The notes below the pieces were generated by a model. That model was not told where the DNA came from, made no database searches, and saw nothing but the letters and a program-made list of their open reading frames with translations. From Nitrosomonas sp. (GTDB lineage Bacteria > Pseudomonadota > Gammaproteobacteria > Burkholderiales > Nitrosomonadaceae): 64,000 nucleotides of DNA. The DNA is taken from NCBI GenBank assembly GCA_016708955.1, contig JADJES010000001.1, positions 496,001-560,000 of the forward strand, written 5' to 3'. Positions 8,413 to 17,515 of the stretch are shown piece after piece. Position 1 is the first letter of the stretch. Each line of letters begins with the position of its first letter. The translations under genes and the position numbers were made by a program.

Positions 8413-8913
8413 ATGAAGATATTGATTGTGCTGTTAACCGTATTCTTCATGGCGGCCTGTGCGAACTTATCCGATTCAAAAGCAAAAGCCCAACTTTTTG
8501 AAGAAAAGTTTGTGGGCGAGCATGCGGTTCTCGCGAGTTGTGTGGCTAATAAACTGCAGTCCGATGGCAGGTCATTTATGCGTGCCCTGCAATTCAGAAA
8601 CCGGCAATATCCGGATATGCAAGCATCGGAAATTCATGCATACGATACAAGATATCTGCACAACGCTTATTCGACTTACGCACCCTCGAATCCCGACGCT
8701 ATTCTCATCTATGGCAATCCGGTGCCGGAAATTCTGTCAGCCGCGCAGCGCAGCGAGAATGACAAATCTGTTTACGCGTTTGCTTTGCTGCTACAAAAAA
8801 TTGATGACACAACGGTTAATGCGTCCTTGAAGGGAGATTCATTCATGGGCAATATCGCCTGGAAAATCCTGCAATCGTGTGCGGCTTCTGCAGCCAAGCC
8901 GTTGGTTCCGTAA
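8413..8913 (+). CDS. Hypothetical lipoprotein
   Basis: 166 residues from the ATG at 8413, chosen because caggag lies 8-13 bases upstream; a GTG at 8404 would overlap that site. The signal peptide ends FFMAAC with lipidated Cys at residue 16. I do not recognise the mature domain; it contains two further cysteines (ASCVAN and LQSCAA) and a NPDAILIYGNP segment. It converges with the downstream SDR gene. The function is unknown. Confidence 0.65.
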   Translation: MKILIVLLTVFFMAACANLSDSKAKAQLFEEKFVGEHAVLASCVANKLQSDGRSFMRALQFRNRQYPDMQASEIHAYDTRYLHNAYSTYAPSNPDAILIYGNPVPEILSAAQRSENDKSVYAFALLLQKIDDTTVNASLKGDSFMGNIAWKILQSCAASAAKPLVP

Positions 8914-8923
8914 TCTAGTCCTG

Positions 8924-9760
8924 TCAATTGTTATTTCCGGATTTTGCGAGTAATACATCTAACGCACGTGCGCTTAAAATGCGCTTGAGAATGCCAAACA
9001 GATAAGTGGGGAATGTTACAAAATAGCGCGGCTGCGGTTTGGCGGCTTCCAGCGCGTGGATTACCCGCTTTAGTACCGCTTCGGGCGGCAATGTGAAGGG
9101 AACGGCTGGACCCTGCTTGTTCAGGCGCGTTAATACACCCTGATATTTTTCACGGTGAAAGCTGTTTTCAATATCGATGTATTTTGCCAGTGCCTTGACG
9201 GCATTCATGCGAAACTGACTGGCGATCGGCCCCGGTTCAATCAGACTGACGTAAATGTTTGTGCCTCGTAGCTCTAACCGTAGCGTATCACTGAGTCCCT
9301 CAATGGCATATTTGGAAGCATTGTAGGCACCCCGGAAAGGTAGAGAAACAAAACCCAGTACCGAGCTGTTCTGGATAATTCTTCCGTAGCCTTGGCGGCG
9401 CATGACCGGTATCGCAAGATTGGTGAGCTCCTGCCAGCCAAAGACATTGGTCTCGAATTGCGCGCGCAGGGCATCGCGATTCAAATCTTCCACGGCACCC
9501 GGTAATCCGTATGCGCCATTATTAAATAAGGCATACAGTTCACCATCCGTACGGCGCATGGCCTCTTCAAAAGCAAAGTGAATCGAGTTTGAATCGGTTA
9601 AATCCAGACGGAAGCTTTCCAGGCCTTCAGCCAGCAGCATTTCAACACTGTCCCGTTTTCTGGCTGTGGCAAACACACGATAGCCGCGCTCATGCAGTGC
9701 TTTGGCCACACAGTAGCCGATCCCGCTTGAGCATCCTGTAATAAGTATGGTTTTTTTCAT
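8924..9760 (-). CDS. Short-chain dehydrogenase/reductase
   Basis: 278-residue classical SDR. The NAD(P)-binding TGCSSGIG motif is at residues 8-15, NNGAYG (the NAG-type motif) near residue 86, the catalytic Ser region QNSSVLG near 135, and YNASKYA with catalytic Tyr and Lys near 150. The C-terminal extension with KPQPRYFVTFP matches SDRs annotated as oxidoreductases acting on lipids or retinol, but the substrate cannot be told from sequence. It is monocistronic. Confidence 0.85.
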   Translation of the reverse strand: MKKTILITGCSSGIGYCVAKALHERGYRVFATARKRDSVEMLLAEGLESFRLDLTDSNSIHFAFEEAMRRTDGELYALFNNGAYGLPGAVEDLNRDALRAQFETNVFGWQELTNLAIPVMRRQGYGRIIQNSSVLGFVSLPFRGAYNASKYAIEGLSDTLRLELRGTNIYVSLIEPGPIASQFRMNAVKALAKYIDIENSFHREKYQGVLTRLNKQGPAVPFTLPPEAVLKRVIHALEAAKPQPRYFVTFPTYLFGILKRILSARALDVLLAKSGNNN

Positions 9761-9899
9761 TTGCTCAGATTAACCTGTAAATGTGTAATTTTTGTACCGG
9801 CTATTTTTCATAACTTGACAACAGATTCAATGCAAAGATAGCATCAATTAGCGATATAAACCTTTCGATAGTAGAAAATAACATAAGAAAAGACCGTTT

Positions 9900-10265
9900 A
9901 TGGCAAAAATTTTATTCCGTTTAAATGGCGTATCCGATGATGAAGCAAATGATGTGCGCGAATTGTTAACCAACAATGCGATTGATTTTTATGAAACATC
10001 GCCGGGTAACTGGGGGGTATCGATGCCGGCAATATGGCTTAGCGATGACGATCAATTTGAGAAGGCGAAAGAATTACTCAATGTTTATCAAAATGAACGA
10101 ACGGTCAGAATGCGGGAAGAGTACGATCGCTTAAAACGAGAAGGAAAGAATAAAACCTTCGTGGACTCTATTGTGCAGAATCCTGTGCGTTTTACGATCC
10201 ATTTGGCACTTGCGTTGTTGGTTATTTATTTTTCTGTCACGCTGGTTCTTGATCTTGGTAAATAA
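9900..10265 (+). CDS. DUF6164 family membrane-anchored protein
   Basis: 121 residues. The N-terminal part, with ILFRLNGVSDDEANDVRELL and FYETSPGNWGVSMPAIWL, is a small signal-transducing-like alpha/beta domain I associate with DUF6164. A charged helix follows, then one membrane segment near the C-terminus (FTIHLALALLVIYFSVTLVL). So the soluble domain is probably cytosolic and tail-anchored. The function is unknown. It stands alone, upstream of the P460-type gene. Confidence 0.7.
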   Translation: MAKILFRLNGVSDDEANDVRELLTNNAIDFYETSPGNWGVSMPAIWLSDDDQFEKAKELLNVYQNERTVRMREEYDRLKREGKNKTFVDSIVQNPVRFTIHLALALLVIYFSVTLVLDLGK

Positions 10266-10358
10266 CAGAACAAAATAGTAACCCAGTCATCAATATTCAT
10301 CGAATGCGGTATGATAGTAATCCAAATCCAGAAACATCATTCTAAGAAGGAGAAAAAT

Positions 10359-10879
10359 ATGAAGTTTACTTTGAAAGCAGTCGCTGCAGTACTTGTCATA
10401 GCTCCGCTTTACGCCAATGCAGGAGGAGATCCTGAACATGTTAAATTTCCAGAAGGTTATGAAAAAACCTTTACAAAATATGCAACCATGAATCGTGCGA
10501 ATCAGACACAGGTTGCTAAGTTGTATGCCAACGAAGTTGCGATTTCCAGCTATACACAAGGGAATATGAGCGCTTCCGGTGCTGTCATGATTATGGAAAT
10601 ATATACGCCCAAAAAGATGCGGATGGCAAGCCTATTGCAAGTAGTGACGGTACCTTTGAAATTGATTCGTTGTCAGCAGTTGCTGTGATGGAAAAGAGGG
10701 ATAACTGGGATGCCGCTTTTCCGAAGGAAAATCGTACTGGTGACTGGGGATTTGCTGTTTACAATCCGGATGGCACTGCAAAAAGTAATGATCTGAATTG
10801 TGTGCAATGCCATACACCGCTACAAGCACAGGATTATTTATTCACTTATCAAAAATTGGTTGATTTCGTGAAGAAATAA
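10359..10879 (+). pseudogene. Cytochrome P460-family c-type cytochrome, frameshifted
   Basis: Two frames together give one protein. From ATG 10359 (ribosome site aagaaggag) run a signal peptide ending YANAGG and a domain with FPEGYEKTFTKYATMNR. The reading frame shifts at about 10605-10607, where one base seems missing. The downstream frame continues AQKDADGKP, MEKRDNWDAAFP and the c-type haem site CVQCH near the end. This order (P460 fold, then C-terminal CxxCH) fits the periplasmic cytochrome P460 / c'-beta family, which in ammonia oxidisers handles hydroxylamine or NO. Whether the break is real or a sequence error cannot be decided here. Confidence 0.8.
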
Positions 10880-10894
10880 TCAATCCAAATGAAT

Positions 10895-10930
10895 TGAGAA
10901 GACAATCTGTTGGTGCGGATCGTCTTCTCA
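10895..10930 (+). terminator. Hairpin after the P460-type gene
   Basis: tgagaagacaatc and gatcgtcttctca pair over 12 of 13 positions around a 10-base loop, 16 bp after the stop codon. A T-run follows only about 15 bases later, so efficiency is uncertain. Confidence 0.6.
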
Positions 10931-11306
10931 CTGATGGTGCGATGTTTTTTGAGGTATTATAGGGGCTAAGTTGTTCAGGGCGGGTGGAGATTTACTAAAT
11001 CTTTTTAATGGCCGGATCAATAATACGGATGAATGATCCGTAGCATAAGGCCTCAACCATAACTAATAATTGCGCAAATCATCATATTGACTCCAATTTG
11101 GCCGATTCGATCAAATAATTGCGTCGAAAAATAACAAATCAAAAAACAGTTTTCATACTGTAAACAAAAATTATTCCACAAATAATTCTCTACTAAATCG
11201 AGACAAACTCGATGCATGCATTCATTGGCATTTTATGTAAGAACATAATTTTAAGGGAATTCATATTTCTTGTGAACTACTCTAAGGAATCAATAAAGGA
11301 AAATTC
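10931..11306. other. AT-rich gene-free spacer
   Basis: No credible ORF on either strand. The stretch from about 11050 is strongly AT-rich and leads into the thiolase gene, whose ribosome site (aaagga) lies just before 11307. It probably holds the thiolase promoter, but no convincing -35/-10 pair was picked out. Confidence 0.4.
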
Positions 11307-11672
11307 ATGAGGGATGTTGTCATTCTAAGTGGTGTACGCACGGCTATCGGTGATTATGGTGGCGCACTTAAACAGATTACTCCATCTGACTTGGCGGCAA
11401 AAGTTGTGCAAGAAGCGGTGTTGCGGGCTGGAATTAATCCAGATGAAGTTGGACACTTGGTTTTTGGCAACGTGATACATGGAGAATCTCGTGATATGTA
11501 TTTGGCGCGCGTTGCTTGTGTCAACGGCGGCTTGCCGCAGCATACTTCGGCATTGACAGTGAATCGGCTGTGTGGAAGCGGTCTACAAGCGATCATATCG
11601 GCGAGTCAAAATATTCTGCTGAATGACACCGATGTGGCAGTCGCCGGTGGTGCTGAATCCATGAGCCGGGGA
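11307..11672 (+). pseudogene. Acetyl-CoA acetyltransferase, N-terminal fragment
   Basis: First 122 codons of a thiolase II. It begins RDVVILSGVRTAIGDYGG and contains the nucleophilic cysteine in NRLCGSG at residue 89. The match ends after GGAESMSRG, exactly where family members continue (A/G)PYLLPALRWG; that continuation starts at 12397. The two halves are in different frames and separated by anomalous sequence, so no full-length enzyme can be read as given. The enzyme condenses or cleaves acetoacetyl-CoA, typically for PHB or fatty acid metabolism. Confidence 0.88.
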
Positions 11673-12396
11673 GGTGTGGTTCCGGGTGCGTCTTGTTGTC
11701 GTGCGTTTGATTAAGGTTGATTTCTCTGTTTTCCGGGGTTCTTGTTGCTGTTCGCGGTTGTTGGTTTTTTTTCGCTGTTGCGGGTGTCTGTGTTGCTCGG
11801 TCTTGGCGTTGTGTCGGTTGTAATCTGGGGGTTGGGGCCGGTGGTGGCTTTTCGCGGGTGGGGGTGCGGTGGTTTGGTGGGGCGTTCTTTCGGTGGTTTG
11901 GCTCTCTGGTGGGGGGGGGGGCGGGCTGGTGGGTCGGGTGTGTTTGGTGGTGGGTGGGGGTGATTGGGGGGTTTTGTGTCTGGTCGTGGGGCGGTTTTGT
12001 TGGCTGGGGGTGGGCGTTGGGGGTTTGGTCGGGTCGGGGGGTTGCGCGGGGGCGTCTGTGCGGTGCGGGGCTTGTGCCGCTGGTGTTGTCCTTCCTTTTG
12101 CTGTCGGTGCGTGTCTGCGGGCGTGGGTGGGGCGTTTGGGCTCGCGGCTGTTGCGAGGGGGCGCGCTGCGTCGCTGGCGAGCTTAGCTCTGGCCTGGCGG
12201 CGGGTTCGTTCTGGTGGTACTCGCCTGCTGGTGATGGGAGGGCCGGTGTCCTGTCAGCTTCTCCTTGCGCGCCGGTTCTGGCTTTTTCGTTTTGGTTTTC
12301 CCGGGCGTGGGGTCATCTTTGCCTGGCTTGGTTTCGGTGTCGGTCTACTCATTGGCGCTGATTGTCCTGTCGGTTAACCCTCGCCTTGCGGATGAA
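11673..12396. other. Adenine-depleted G/T-rich insert inside the thiolase gene
   Basis: About 724 bp with no homology I can recognise. Between 11701 and 12360 I count 17 A in 660 bases, and only 3 A in the 360 bases from 11761 to 12120; an 11-G run sits at 11911-11921. Long open frames on the plus strand exist only because TAA, TAG and TGA need A. No terminal inverted repeats, target duplication, transposase or reverse transcriptase are visible. It could be an assembly or base-calling artefact or an unusual insertion. Confidence 0.8.
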
Positions 12397-13209
12397 CCCT
12401 ATTTGTTACCTGCTTTGCGGTGGGGGCAACGCATGAATGACGGCGGTACGGTAGATATGATGATCGGGGCATTGACCGATCCATTTGATAACGTACATAT
12501 GGGAATTACTGCCGAGAATATTGCCGCTAAATGGCAAATCAGCCGTGAAGTGCAAGATAAATTTGCGGCAGAAAGTCATCGACGCGCCCTGCATGCGATA
12601 AAAAACGGTTATTTTAAAGAGCAAATATTGCCTATTGAAATAACGACCCATAAAGAAAAAATCCTTTTTGATACTGACGAGCATCCCCGTGAAAACACAA
12701 GTATGGAGACTTTGGCTAAACTGCATCCTGTTTTTCAAAAAGATGGCACCGTAACAGCAGGCAATGCCTCCGGTATTAATGATAGCGCTGCTGCATTGGT
12801 GCTCATGGAAAGTAAAGCAGCGCAGAGATGCGACTTGAAACCGTTGGCGCGGCTGGTTTCTTATGGTCATGCCGGTGTTGATCCAAAATTTATGGGCATC
12901 GGGCCGATACCGGCTGTTCAGAGTGCTTTGCGGCGTGCGAATCTTAAAATAGCTGATCTTGATGTCATTGAATCCAACGAAGCCTTTGCTGTACAGGCGT
13001 GTGCTGTAGCAAAAGAGCTGCAATTTGACCCGGAAAAAACCAATCCGAATGGCGGCGCTGTTGCGTTGGGCCATCCGATAGGGGCGACTGGCAGTATCTT
13101 AACGATTAAGGCTATTTATGAACTGCATCGTTGTGGCGGCAGATACGCCCTGGTGACAATGTGCATTGGTGGCGGTCAAGGAGTGGCCGCAGTATTTGAA
13201 AGACTATAA
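12397..13209 (+). pseudogene. Acetyl-CoA acetyltransferase, C-terminal fragment
   Basis: About 270 codons from PYLLPALRWG to the natural stop. It contains the substrate loop of thiolases, NASGINDSAAALVLM, NEAFAVQ, the catalytic His in GGAVALGHPIGATG and the catalytic Cys in MCIGGGQG. It completes the N-terminal part at 11307-11672 with no visible loss of thiolase residues, so the intervening 724 bp is an insertion rather than a replacement. The open frame extends upstream to 12265 only through the A-poor insert. Confidence 0.88.
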
Positions 13210-13277
13210 AAGCTAGACTTTACACCGCGGAGAGTATTTTGACAGCCTGTTATAGATTGATGGGTCAGAATTTTACA

Positions 13278-13306
13278 TTGACTGAGTAGAATGGTTCAGC
13301 TATAGT
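13278..13306 (+). promoter_or_regulatory. Sigma70-type promoter of the atp operon
   Basis: TTGACT (13278-13283) and TATAGT (13301-13306) with an exact 17-base spacer, 55 bp before atpI. Each box differs from consensus by one base. It is the best-placed promoter candidate for the nine-gene atp operon. Confidence 0.7.
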
Positions 13307-13360
13307 TACGCCTTTTTTAAGCGTATGTAACGCTGTCTGTTCCAAGGGCGGGAAGAAAGC

Positions 13361-13735
13361 ATGTCTTGGATAAAAAATAGACCGCTCAATATTGTTCTGC
13401 GTTTGCAATTGTTTGTTACATTGATAGCAGCACTTGTTATTTGGTTTTTCCTAAGTATGCATGATGCAGTGTCGGCGGTACTAGGCGGGGCAGTAAGCGT
13501 GATATCCTCGGCAGCATTTGCGATAATTATATCCCGGAACAAGGGGTATACGGCTGAAGGGACGATTAGAACCGCATTAAGGGCTGAAGCAGTAAAAATA
13601 ATATTGACTGTGAGCATGTTATGGATGGTGTTTAATAATTATGAGGATGTAAATGCATTCGCATTTATTGGAACGTTTATCCTCAATGTTTTAGTCTATA
13701 GCATGGCGTTATTTGTATCAGACGAAACAAAATAA
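13361..13735 (+). CDS. atpI: ATP synthase subunit I (AtpI)
   Basis: 124-residue inner-membrane protein with four hydrophobic segments, first gene of the atp operon. AtpI helps assemble the c-ring and is the least conserved member of the operon, so identification rests on position, size and topology. Features are the LRLQLFVTLIAALV first helix and the LGGAVSVISSAAFA second helix with a small-residue pattern. It begins 55 bp after a good promoter and 29 bp before atpB. Confidence 0.85.
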   Translation: MSWIKNRPLNIVLRLQLFVTLIAALVIWFFLSMHDAVSAVLGGAVSVISSAAFAIIISRNKGYTAEGTIRTALRAEAVKIILTVSMLWMVFNNYEDVNAFAFIGTFILNVLVYSMALFVSDETK

Positions 13736-13764
13736 GATAAATTTAATGGTAGAGCAGGCAGCGC

Positions 13765-14574
13765 ATGGCATCGGATACAGAACTTACTCCAACATCATAC
13801 ATTAATCATCATTTAACTAATTTAACATCACAAGTCGGTGAAGGCTCATTTTGGGTTCTGCATGTTGATACCCTGGTTACATCTTTAATTCTTGGTGTTA
13901 TTAGTTTTGGGTTTATTTGGCTGGTTGTTCGTAAGGCAACGCCTGGTGTGCCATCAAAACGCCAGGCATTTGTTGAGCTTGCGGTTGAGTTCATTGATAA
14001 TGAAGTTAAGAATACATTTCATGGTAACCGACATGTGTTTGTTGCACCTACAGCGTTAACGATATTTGTGTGGGTTTTGATGATGAACGCTATGGATATT
14101 CTGCCAATAGACATTATGGCTTGGATCTATGAGCATGCATTCGGTCTGCATAATTGGCGGACAGTGCCGACGACTGATGTAAATACAACGTTCGCATTGG
14201 CTCTTTCAATATGGTTCTTGATGCTTTACTTCAATGTAAAGATCAAAGGCTGGGGAGGTTGGATGCATGAACTCTTTTGCACGCCATTTGGAAAAAATCC
14301 GCTGCTCTGGGCATTGAATCTGTTGTTTAATTTAATAGAGTATGTTTCTAAGCCGCTATCGCACTCGTTGCGTTTATTCGGGAATATTTACGCGGGCGAA
14401 ATAATTTTCTTGCTATTAGGTATGTGGGCAGCAACAGGTGTATCGGGCGCAATTTTTGGTGCAATTTTGGGAGCAGGTTGGGCGATATTTCATATCTTGA
14501 TTGTTACCTTGCAGGCTTTCATTTTTATGATGCTGACAGTAGTCTATATATCAATGGCACATGAATCTCACTAG
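13765..14574 (+). CDS. atpB: ATP synthase subunit a (AtpB)
   Basis: 269-residue membrane subunit that forms the proton half-channels against the c-ring. The essential arginine is in KPLSHSLRLFGNIYAGE, and the C-terminal helix contains LQAFIFMMLTVVYISMA with the conserved Gln. The N-terminus with YINHHLTNLT matches proteobacterial AtpB. Length and motifs are normal. Confidence 0.97.
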   Translation: MASDTELTPTSYINHHLTNLTSQVGEGSFWVLHVDTLVTSLILGVISFGFIWLVVRKATPGVPSKRQAFVELAVEFIDNEVKNTFHGNRHVFVAPTALTIFVWVLMMNAMDILPIDIMAWIYEHAFGLHNWRTVPTTDVNTTFALALSIWFLMLYFNVKIKGWGGWMHELFCTPFGKNPLLWALNLLFNLIEYVSKPLSHSLRLFGNIYAGEIIFLLLGMWAATGVSGAIFGAILGAGWAIFHILIVTLQAFIFMMLTVVYISMAHESH

Positions 14575-14636
14575 ATTTATAAGCTTTATTTTTGTAGCAG
14601 TAGCATATTTTTAATCTTTAACAAAGGGAATCTAAA

Positions 14637-14909
14637 ATGGAGAATTTGCAGTATTTGGCAATGATTCAGGCATATACTGGAATAGGTATTGGTTTGATGA
14701 TTGGACTTGGTGCAGCGGGCGCATGTATCGGAGTTGGGGTGATGTGTAGCCGTTTTCTTGAAGGCGCGGCACGCCAGCCAGAAATGATACCTACTTTGCA
14801 AGGCAAGGTATTTCTTTTGCTCGGCTTAACCGATGCTTCCTTTATTATTGCCGTAGGTTTGGCAATGCTGTTTGCATTTGGTAATCCATTGCTGGCAGTT
14901 ATTCAATAA
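14637..14909 (+). CDS. atpE: ATP synthase subunit c (AtpE)
   Basis: 90-residue hairpin proteolipid of the rotor ring. Helix 1 carries GAAGACIGVGV, the polar loop is RFLEGAARQPEM, and helix 2 has the proton-binding carboxylate as Asp in GLTDASF. The Asp and the lack of the full Na+ ligand set point to a proton-driven enzyme. A ribosome site (aaaggga) precedes the ATG. Confidence 0.97.
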   Translation: MENLQYLAMIQAYTGIGIGLMIGLGAAGACIGVGVMCSRFLEGAARQPEMIPTLQGKVFLLLGLTDASFIIAVGLAMLFAFGNPLLAVIQ

Positions 14910-14949
14910 TAATGTTATTGCTGGATAGATCAGATTTTACAGGCTTGTC

Positions 14950-15423
14950 ATGAATATTAACTTTACTTTAATCTCTCAGGCGGTAGCCTTTTCAATATTT
15001 ATTTGGTTTACTGTTAAATTTGTATGGCCACCGTTATTGCGTGCAATTGAAGAGCGTCAAAAAACTATTGCCGATGGATTGGCGGCTGGCGAACGCGGGC
15101 GTCATGAATTAGAGTTGGCAAGTCAACGCTCTTCTGATGTATTGAAAGAAGCCAAGCAGCGTGCCTCAGAAATAATTTTGCAAGCTGAGAAACGAGCCTC
15201 AGAGATTGTTGAAGAGTCTAAAAGAACAGCAAAAGAAGAAGGCGATCGTATAATCGCTGGCGCAAAGGCGGATATAGAGCATGAGGTATTTAGTGCAAAA
15301 GAAGCGCTGCGTCAACATGTTGCTGAATTAGCAGTTGCCGGTGCAGCAAAAATACTGCGACGTGAAGTCGATGCTAAAGCGCATGCCGATATGCTTGCTT
15401 CTATTGGGGAAGATTTGAAATAA
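14950..15423 (+). CDS. atpF: ATP synthase subunit b (AtpF)
   Basis: 157-residue peripheral stalk subunit. One N-terminal membrane helix (about residues 5-26, AVAFSIFIWFTVKFVWPPL) is followed by a long charged coiled coil with the Ala/Arg/Glu pattern of b dimers. It overlaps the atpH start by one base at 15423, so the two are translationally coupled. Length is normal. Confidence 0.96.
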   Translation: MNINFTLISQAVAFSIFIWFTVKFVWPPLLRAIEERQKTIADGLAAGERGRHELELASQRSSDVLKEAKQRASEIILQAEKRASEIVEESKRTAKEEGDRIIAGAKADIEHEVFSAKEALRQHVAELAVAGAAKILRREVDAKAHADMLASIGEDLK

Positions 15424-15959
15424 TGGCTGAAGCGATTACAGTTGCAAGACCTTATGCAGAGGCTGTGTATAAGATGGCAGTTGCTGGTGATAGTTTGGAC
15501 CAATGGTCAAAAATGTTGCAACTTGCGGTAGAGATTGCAGAGGACAAGCATGTAAAGCTACTCATTGGCAATCCTGTAGTTTCTGCAAAGCAGCTCGGAG
15601 AATTATTTCTGGAGATTGGACGAAATAAATTTAATTCAGAGGCTCGTAATCTGATGATGTTATTGGCGGAAAATAAACGAATAACAGTACTGTCGCAGAT
15701 TAATCAATTGTTTGAACAATTAAAAGCGCAACACGAAGGTGTGCTGGACGCGAAAATTGTGAGTGCGTTTACAATGGAAAATAAGCAACTGAAGAAACTG
15801 ATCGATGATCTTGAACAAAAATTTAAGCGCAAGATAGAGGCACAAGTAAGTGTGGATCCGGAATTAATAGGTGGAATTAAAGTTGAAATTGGTGATGAGA
15901 TTCTTGATGCCTCAGTTCGCGGTAAACTTGAAGCCATGGCCGTTGCCCTTAAAAGCTAG
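15423..15959 (+). CDS. atpH: ATP synthase subunit delta (AtpH)
   Basis: 178-residue subunit that ties the b stalk to the top of F1. It begins with the family pattern TVARPYAEAVYKMA, and ends with the conserved GGIKVEIGDEILDASVRGKLEAM segment that closes the C-terminal domain. It overlaps atpF by one base and lies 12 bp before atpA. Confidence 0.96.
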   Translation: MAEAITVARPYAEAVYKMAVAGDSLDQWSKMLQLAVEIAEDKHVKLLIGNPVVSAKQLGELFLEIGRNKFNSEARNLMMLLAENKRITVLSQINQLFEQLKAQHEGVLDAKIVSAFTMENKQLKKLIDDLEQKFKRKIEAQVSVDPELIGGIKVEIGDEILDASVRGKLEAMAVALKS

Positions 15960-15971
15960 GAGTTAAATGAA

Positions 15972-17513
15972 ATGCAGTTAAATCCATCCGAAATCAGTGA
16001 GCTGATTAAAAAAAGGATTGAAGGACTTGTTGATACAGCAGAAGTCCGTACGCAAGGAACTATTGTTTCTGTAACGGACGGTATTGTGCGTATTCACGGT
16101 TTGTCAGATGTGATGCAAGGTGAAATGTTGGAATTTCCCGGTAATACCTTCGGTTTGGCGCTGAATCTTGAACGAGATTCAGTAGGCGCAGTTATTATGG
16201 GCGCATATGAGCATATCTGTGAGGGCGATACAGTTAAATGTACGGGACGTATTCTCGAAGTGCCTGTTGGAGAAGGATTGTTGGGGCGTGTTGTGAATTC
16301 ACTGGGGCAACCTATAGATGGAAAAGGACCAATTACAGCAGTAAGGTCTGAGCCTATCGAAAAAATAGCGCCGGGTGTAATTTGGCGTCAATCTGTCGAT
16401 CAACCAGTTCAGACAGGTTTGAAATCGGTAGACTCGATGGTGCCGGTCGGACGTGGACAGCGTGAATTGATTATCGGCGATCGTCAGACAGGGAAAACTG
16501 CGGTAGCTATTGATGCGATCATTAATCAGAAAGGTCAAAACATGTTCTGTATTTATGTTGCGATCGGACAGAAGGCTTCTTCGATAGCAAACGTGGTACG
16601 TAAACTGGAAGAACATGGTGCAATGGAATATACCATTGTAGTGGCAGCAACCGCGTCAGAATCTGCAGCAATGCAATTTATTGCACCTTATTCTGGATGT
16701 ACTATGGGTGAGTATTTCCGCGATAAAGGTCAGGATGCGTTGATTGTTTATGATGACTTAACGAAGCAAGCCTGGGCATATAGACAAATCTCATTGTTAT
16801 TAAGACGTCCGCCAGGTCGTGAAGCATATCCAGGTGATGTGTTTTATCTTCATTCACGTTTGCTTGAAAGAGCAGCAAGAGTCAGTGTTGCATATGTTGA
16901 AAAGGCTACTGCAGGTGCAGTAAAGGGTAAGACTGGATCACTAACTGCTCTGCCAATCATTGAAACGCAGGCTGGTGATGTGACTGCTTTTGTGCCAACT
17001 AATGTGATTTCAATCACAGATGGACAAATATTTTTGGAAACAGACTTGTTTAATGCAGGTATTCGCCCAGCAATTAATGCAGGTGTATCCGTTTCGCGGG
17101 TTGGTGGCGCGGCACAAACAAAGGTTATTAAGAAATTAGGCGGTGGTATACGTCTGGCATTAGCGCAATATCGTGAATTGGCTGCGTTTGCCCAGTTCGC
17201 ATCTGATTTGGATGAGGCGACACGCAAGCAGCTTGAGCGTGGAAAAATGGCAACTGAATTGATGAAGCAATCGCAGTATGCAACACTGAGTGTTTCTGAG
17301 ATGGCGCTTACTTTGTTTGCCATTAATAATGGTTATTTTGATGATATCGAAGTGAAGCGAGCATTGGCATTTGAATCTGCGCTGAAGAGCTATATACGTA
17401 ATCAGCATGGAACGATTCTTGATAAGATTGAAAATACTAAAGAACTAGATGCGGAAACTGAAAAGGATTTGACTGCTGCAATCAAAGAATTCAAGCAAAA
17501 CGGAACATATTAA
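15972..17513 (+). CDS. atpA: ATP synthase subunit alpha (AtpA)
   Basis: 513-residue non-catalytic nucleotide-binding subunit of F1. The Walker A is GDRQTGKTA near residue 170, and the arginine finger lies in the conserved VSRVGGAAQTKVIK segment. The N-terminal LNPSEISELIKKRI helix and length match E. coli AtpA (513 residues). No anomaly is seen. Confidence 0.98.
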   Translation: MQLNPSEISELIKKRIEGLVDTAEVRTQGTIVSVTDGIVRIHGLSDVMQGEMLEFPGNTFGLALNLERDSVGAVIMGAYEHICEGDTVKCTGRILEVPVGEGLLGRVVNSLGQPIDGKGPITAVRSEPIEKIAPGVIWRQSVDQPVQTGLKSVDSMVPVGRGQRELIIGDRQTGKTAVAIDAIINQKGQNMFCIYVAIGQKASSIANVVRKLEEHGAMEYTIVVAATASESAAMQFIAPYSGCTMGEYFRDKGQDALIVYDDLTKQAWAYRQISLLLRRPPGREAYPGDVFYLHSRLLERAARVSVAYVEKATAGAVKGKTGSLTALPIIETQAGDVTAFVPTNVISITDGQIFLETDLFNAGIRPAINAGVSVSRVGGAAQTKVIKKLGGGIRLALAQYRELAAFAQFASDLDEATRKQLERGKMATELMKQSQYATLSVSEMALTLFAINNGYFDDIEVKRALAFESALKSYIRNQHGTILDKIENTKELDAETEKDLTAAIKEFKQNGTY

Positions 17514-17515
17514 TA

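Noticed and set aside
11717..12377. Several long overlapping plus-strand open frames of 73-214 codons
   Set aside because: They exist only because the region is almost free of A and therefore of stop codons; the translations are Gly/Trp/Val/Arg-rich with no family features.
11673..12396. Group II intron in the thiolase gene, suggested by a gtgtg near the left junction
   Set aside because: No domain V-like hairpin, no reverse transcriptase and no convincing 3' end were found; the composition is unlike known introns.
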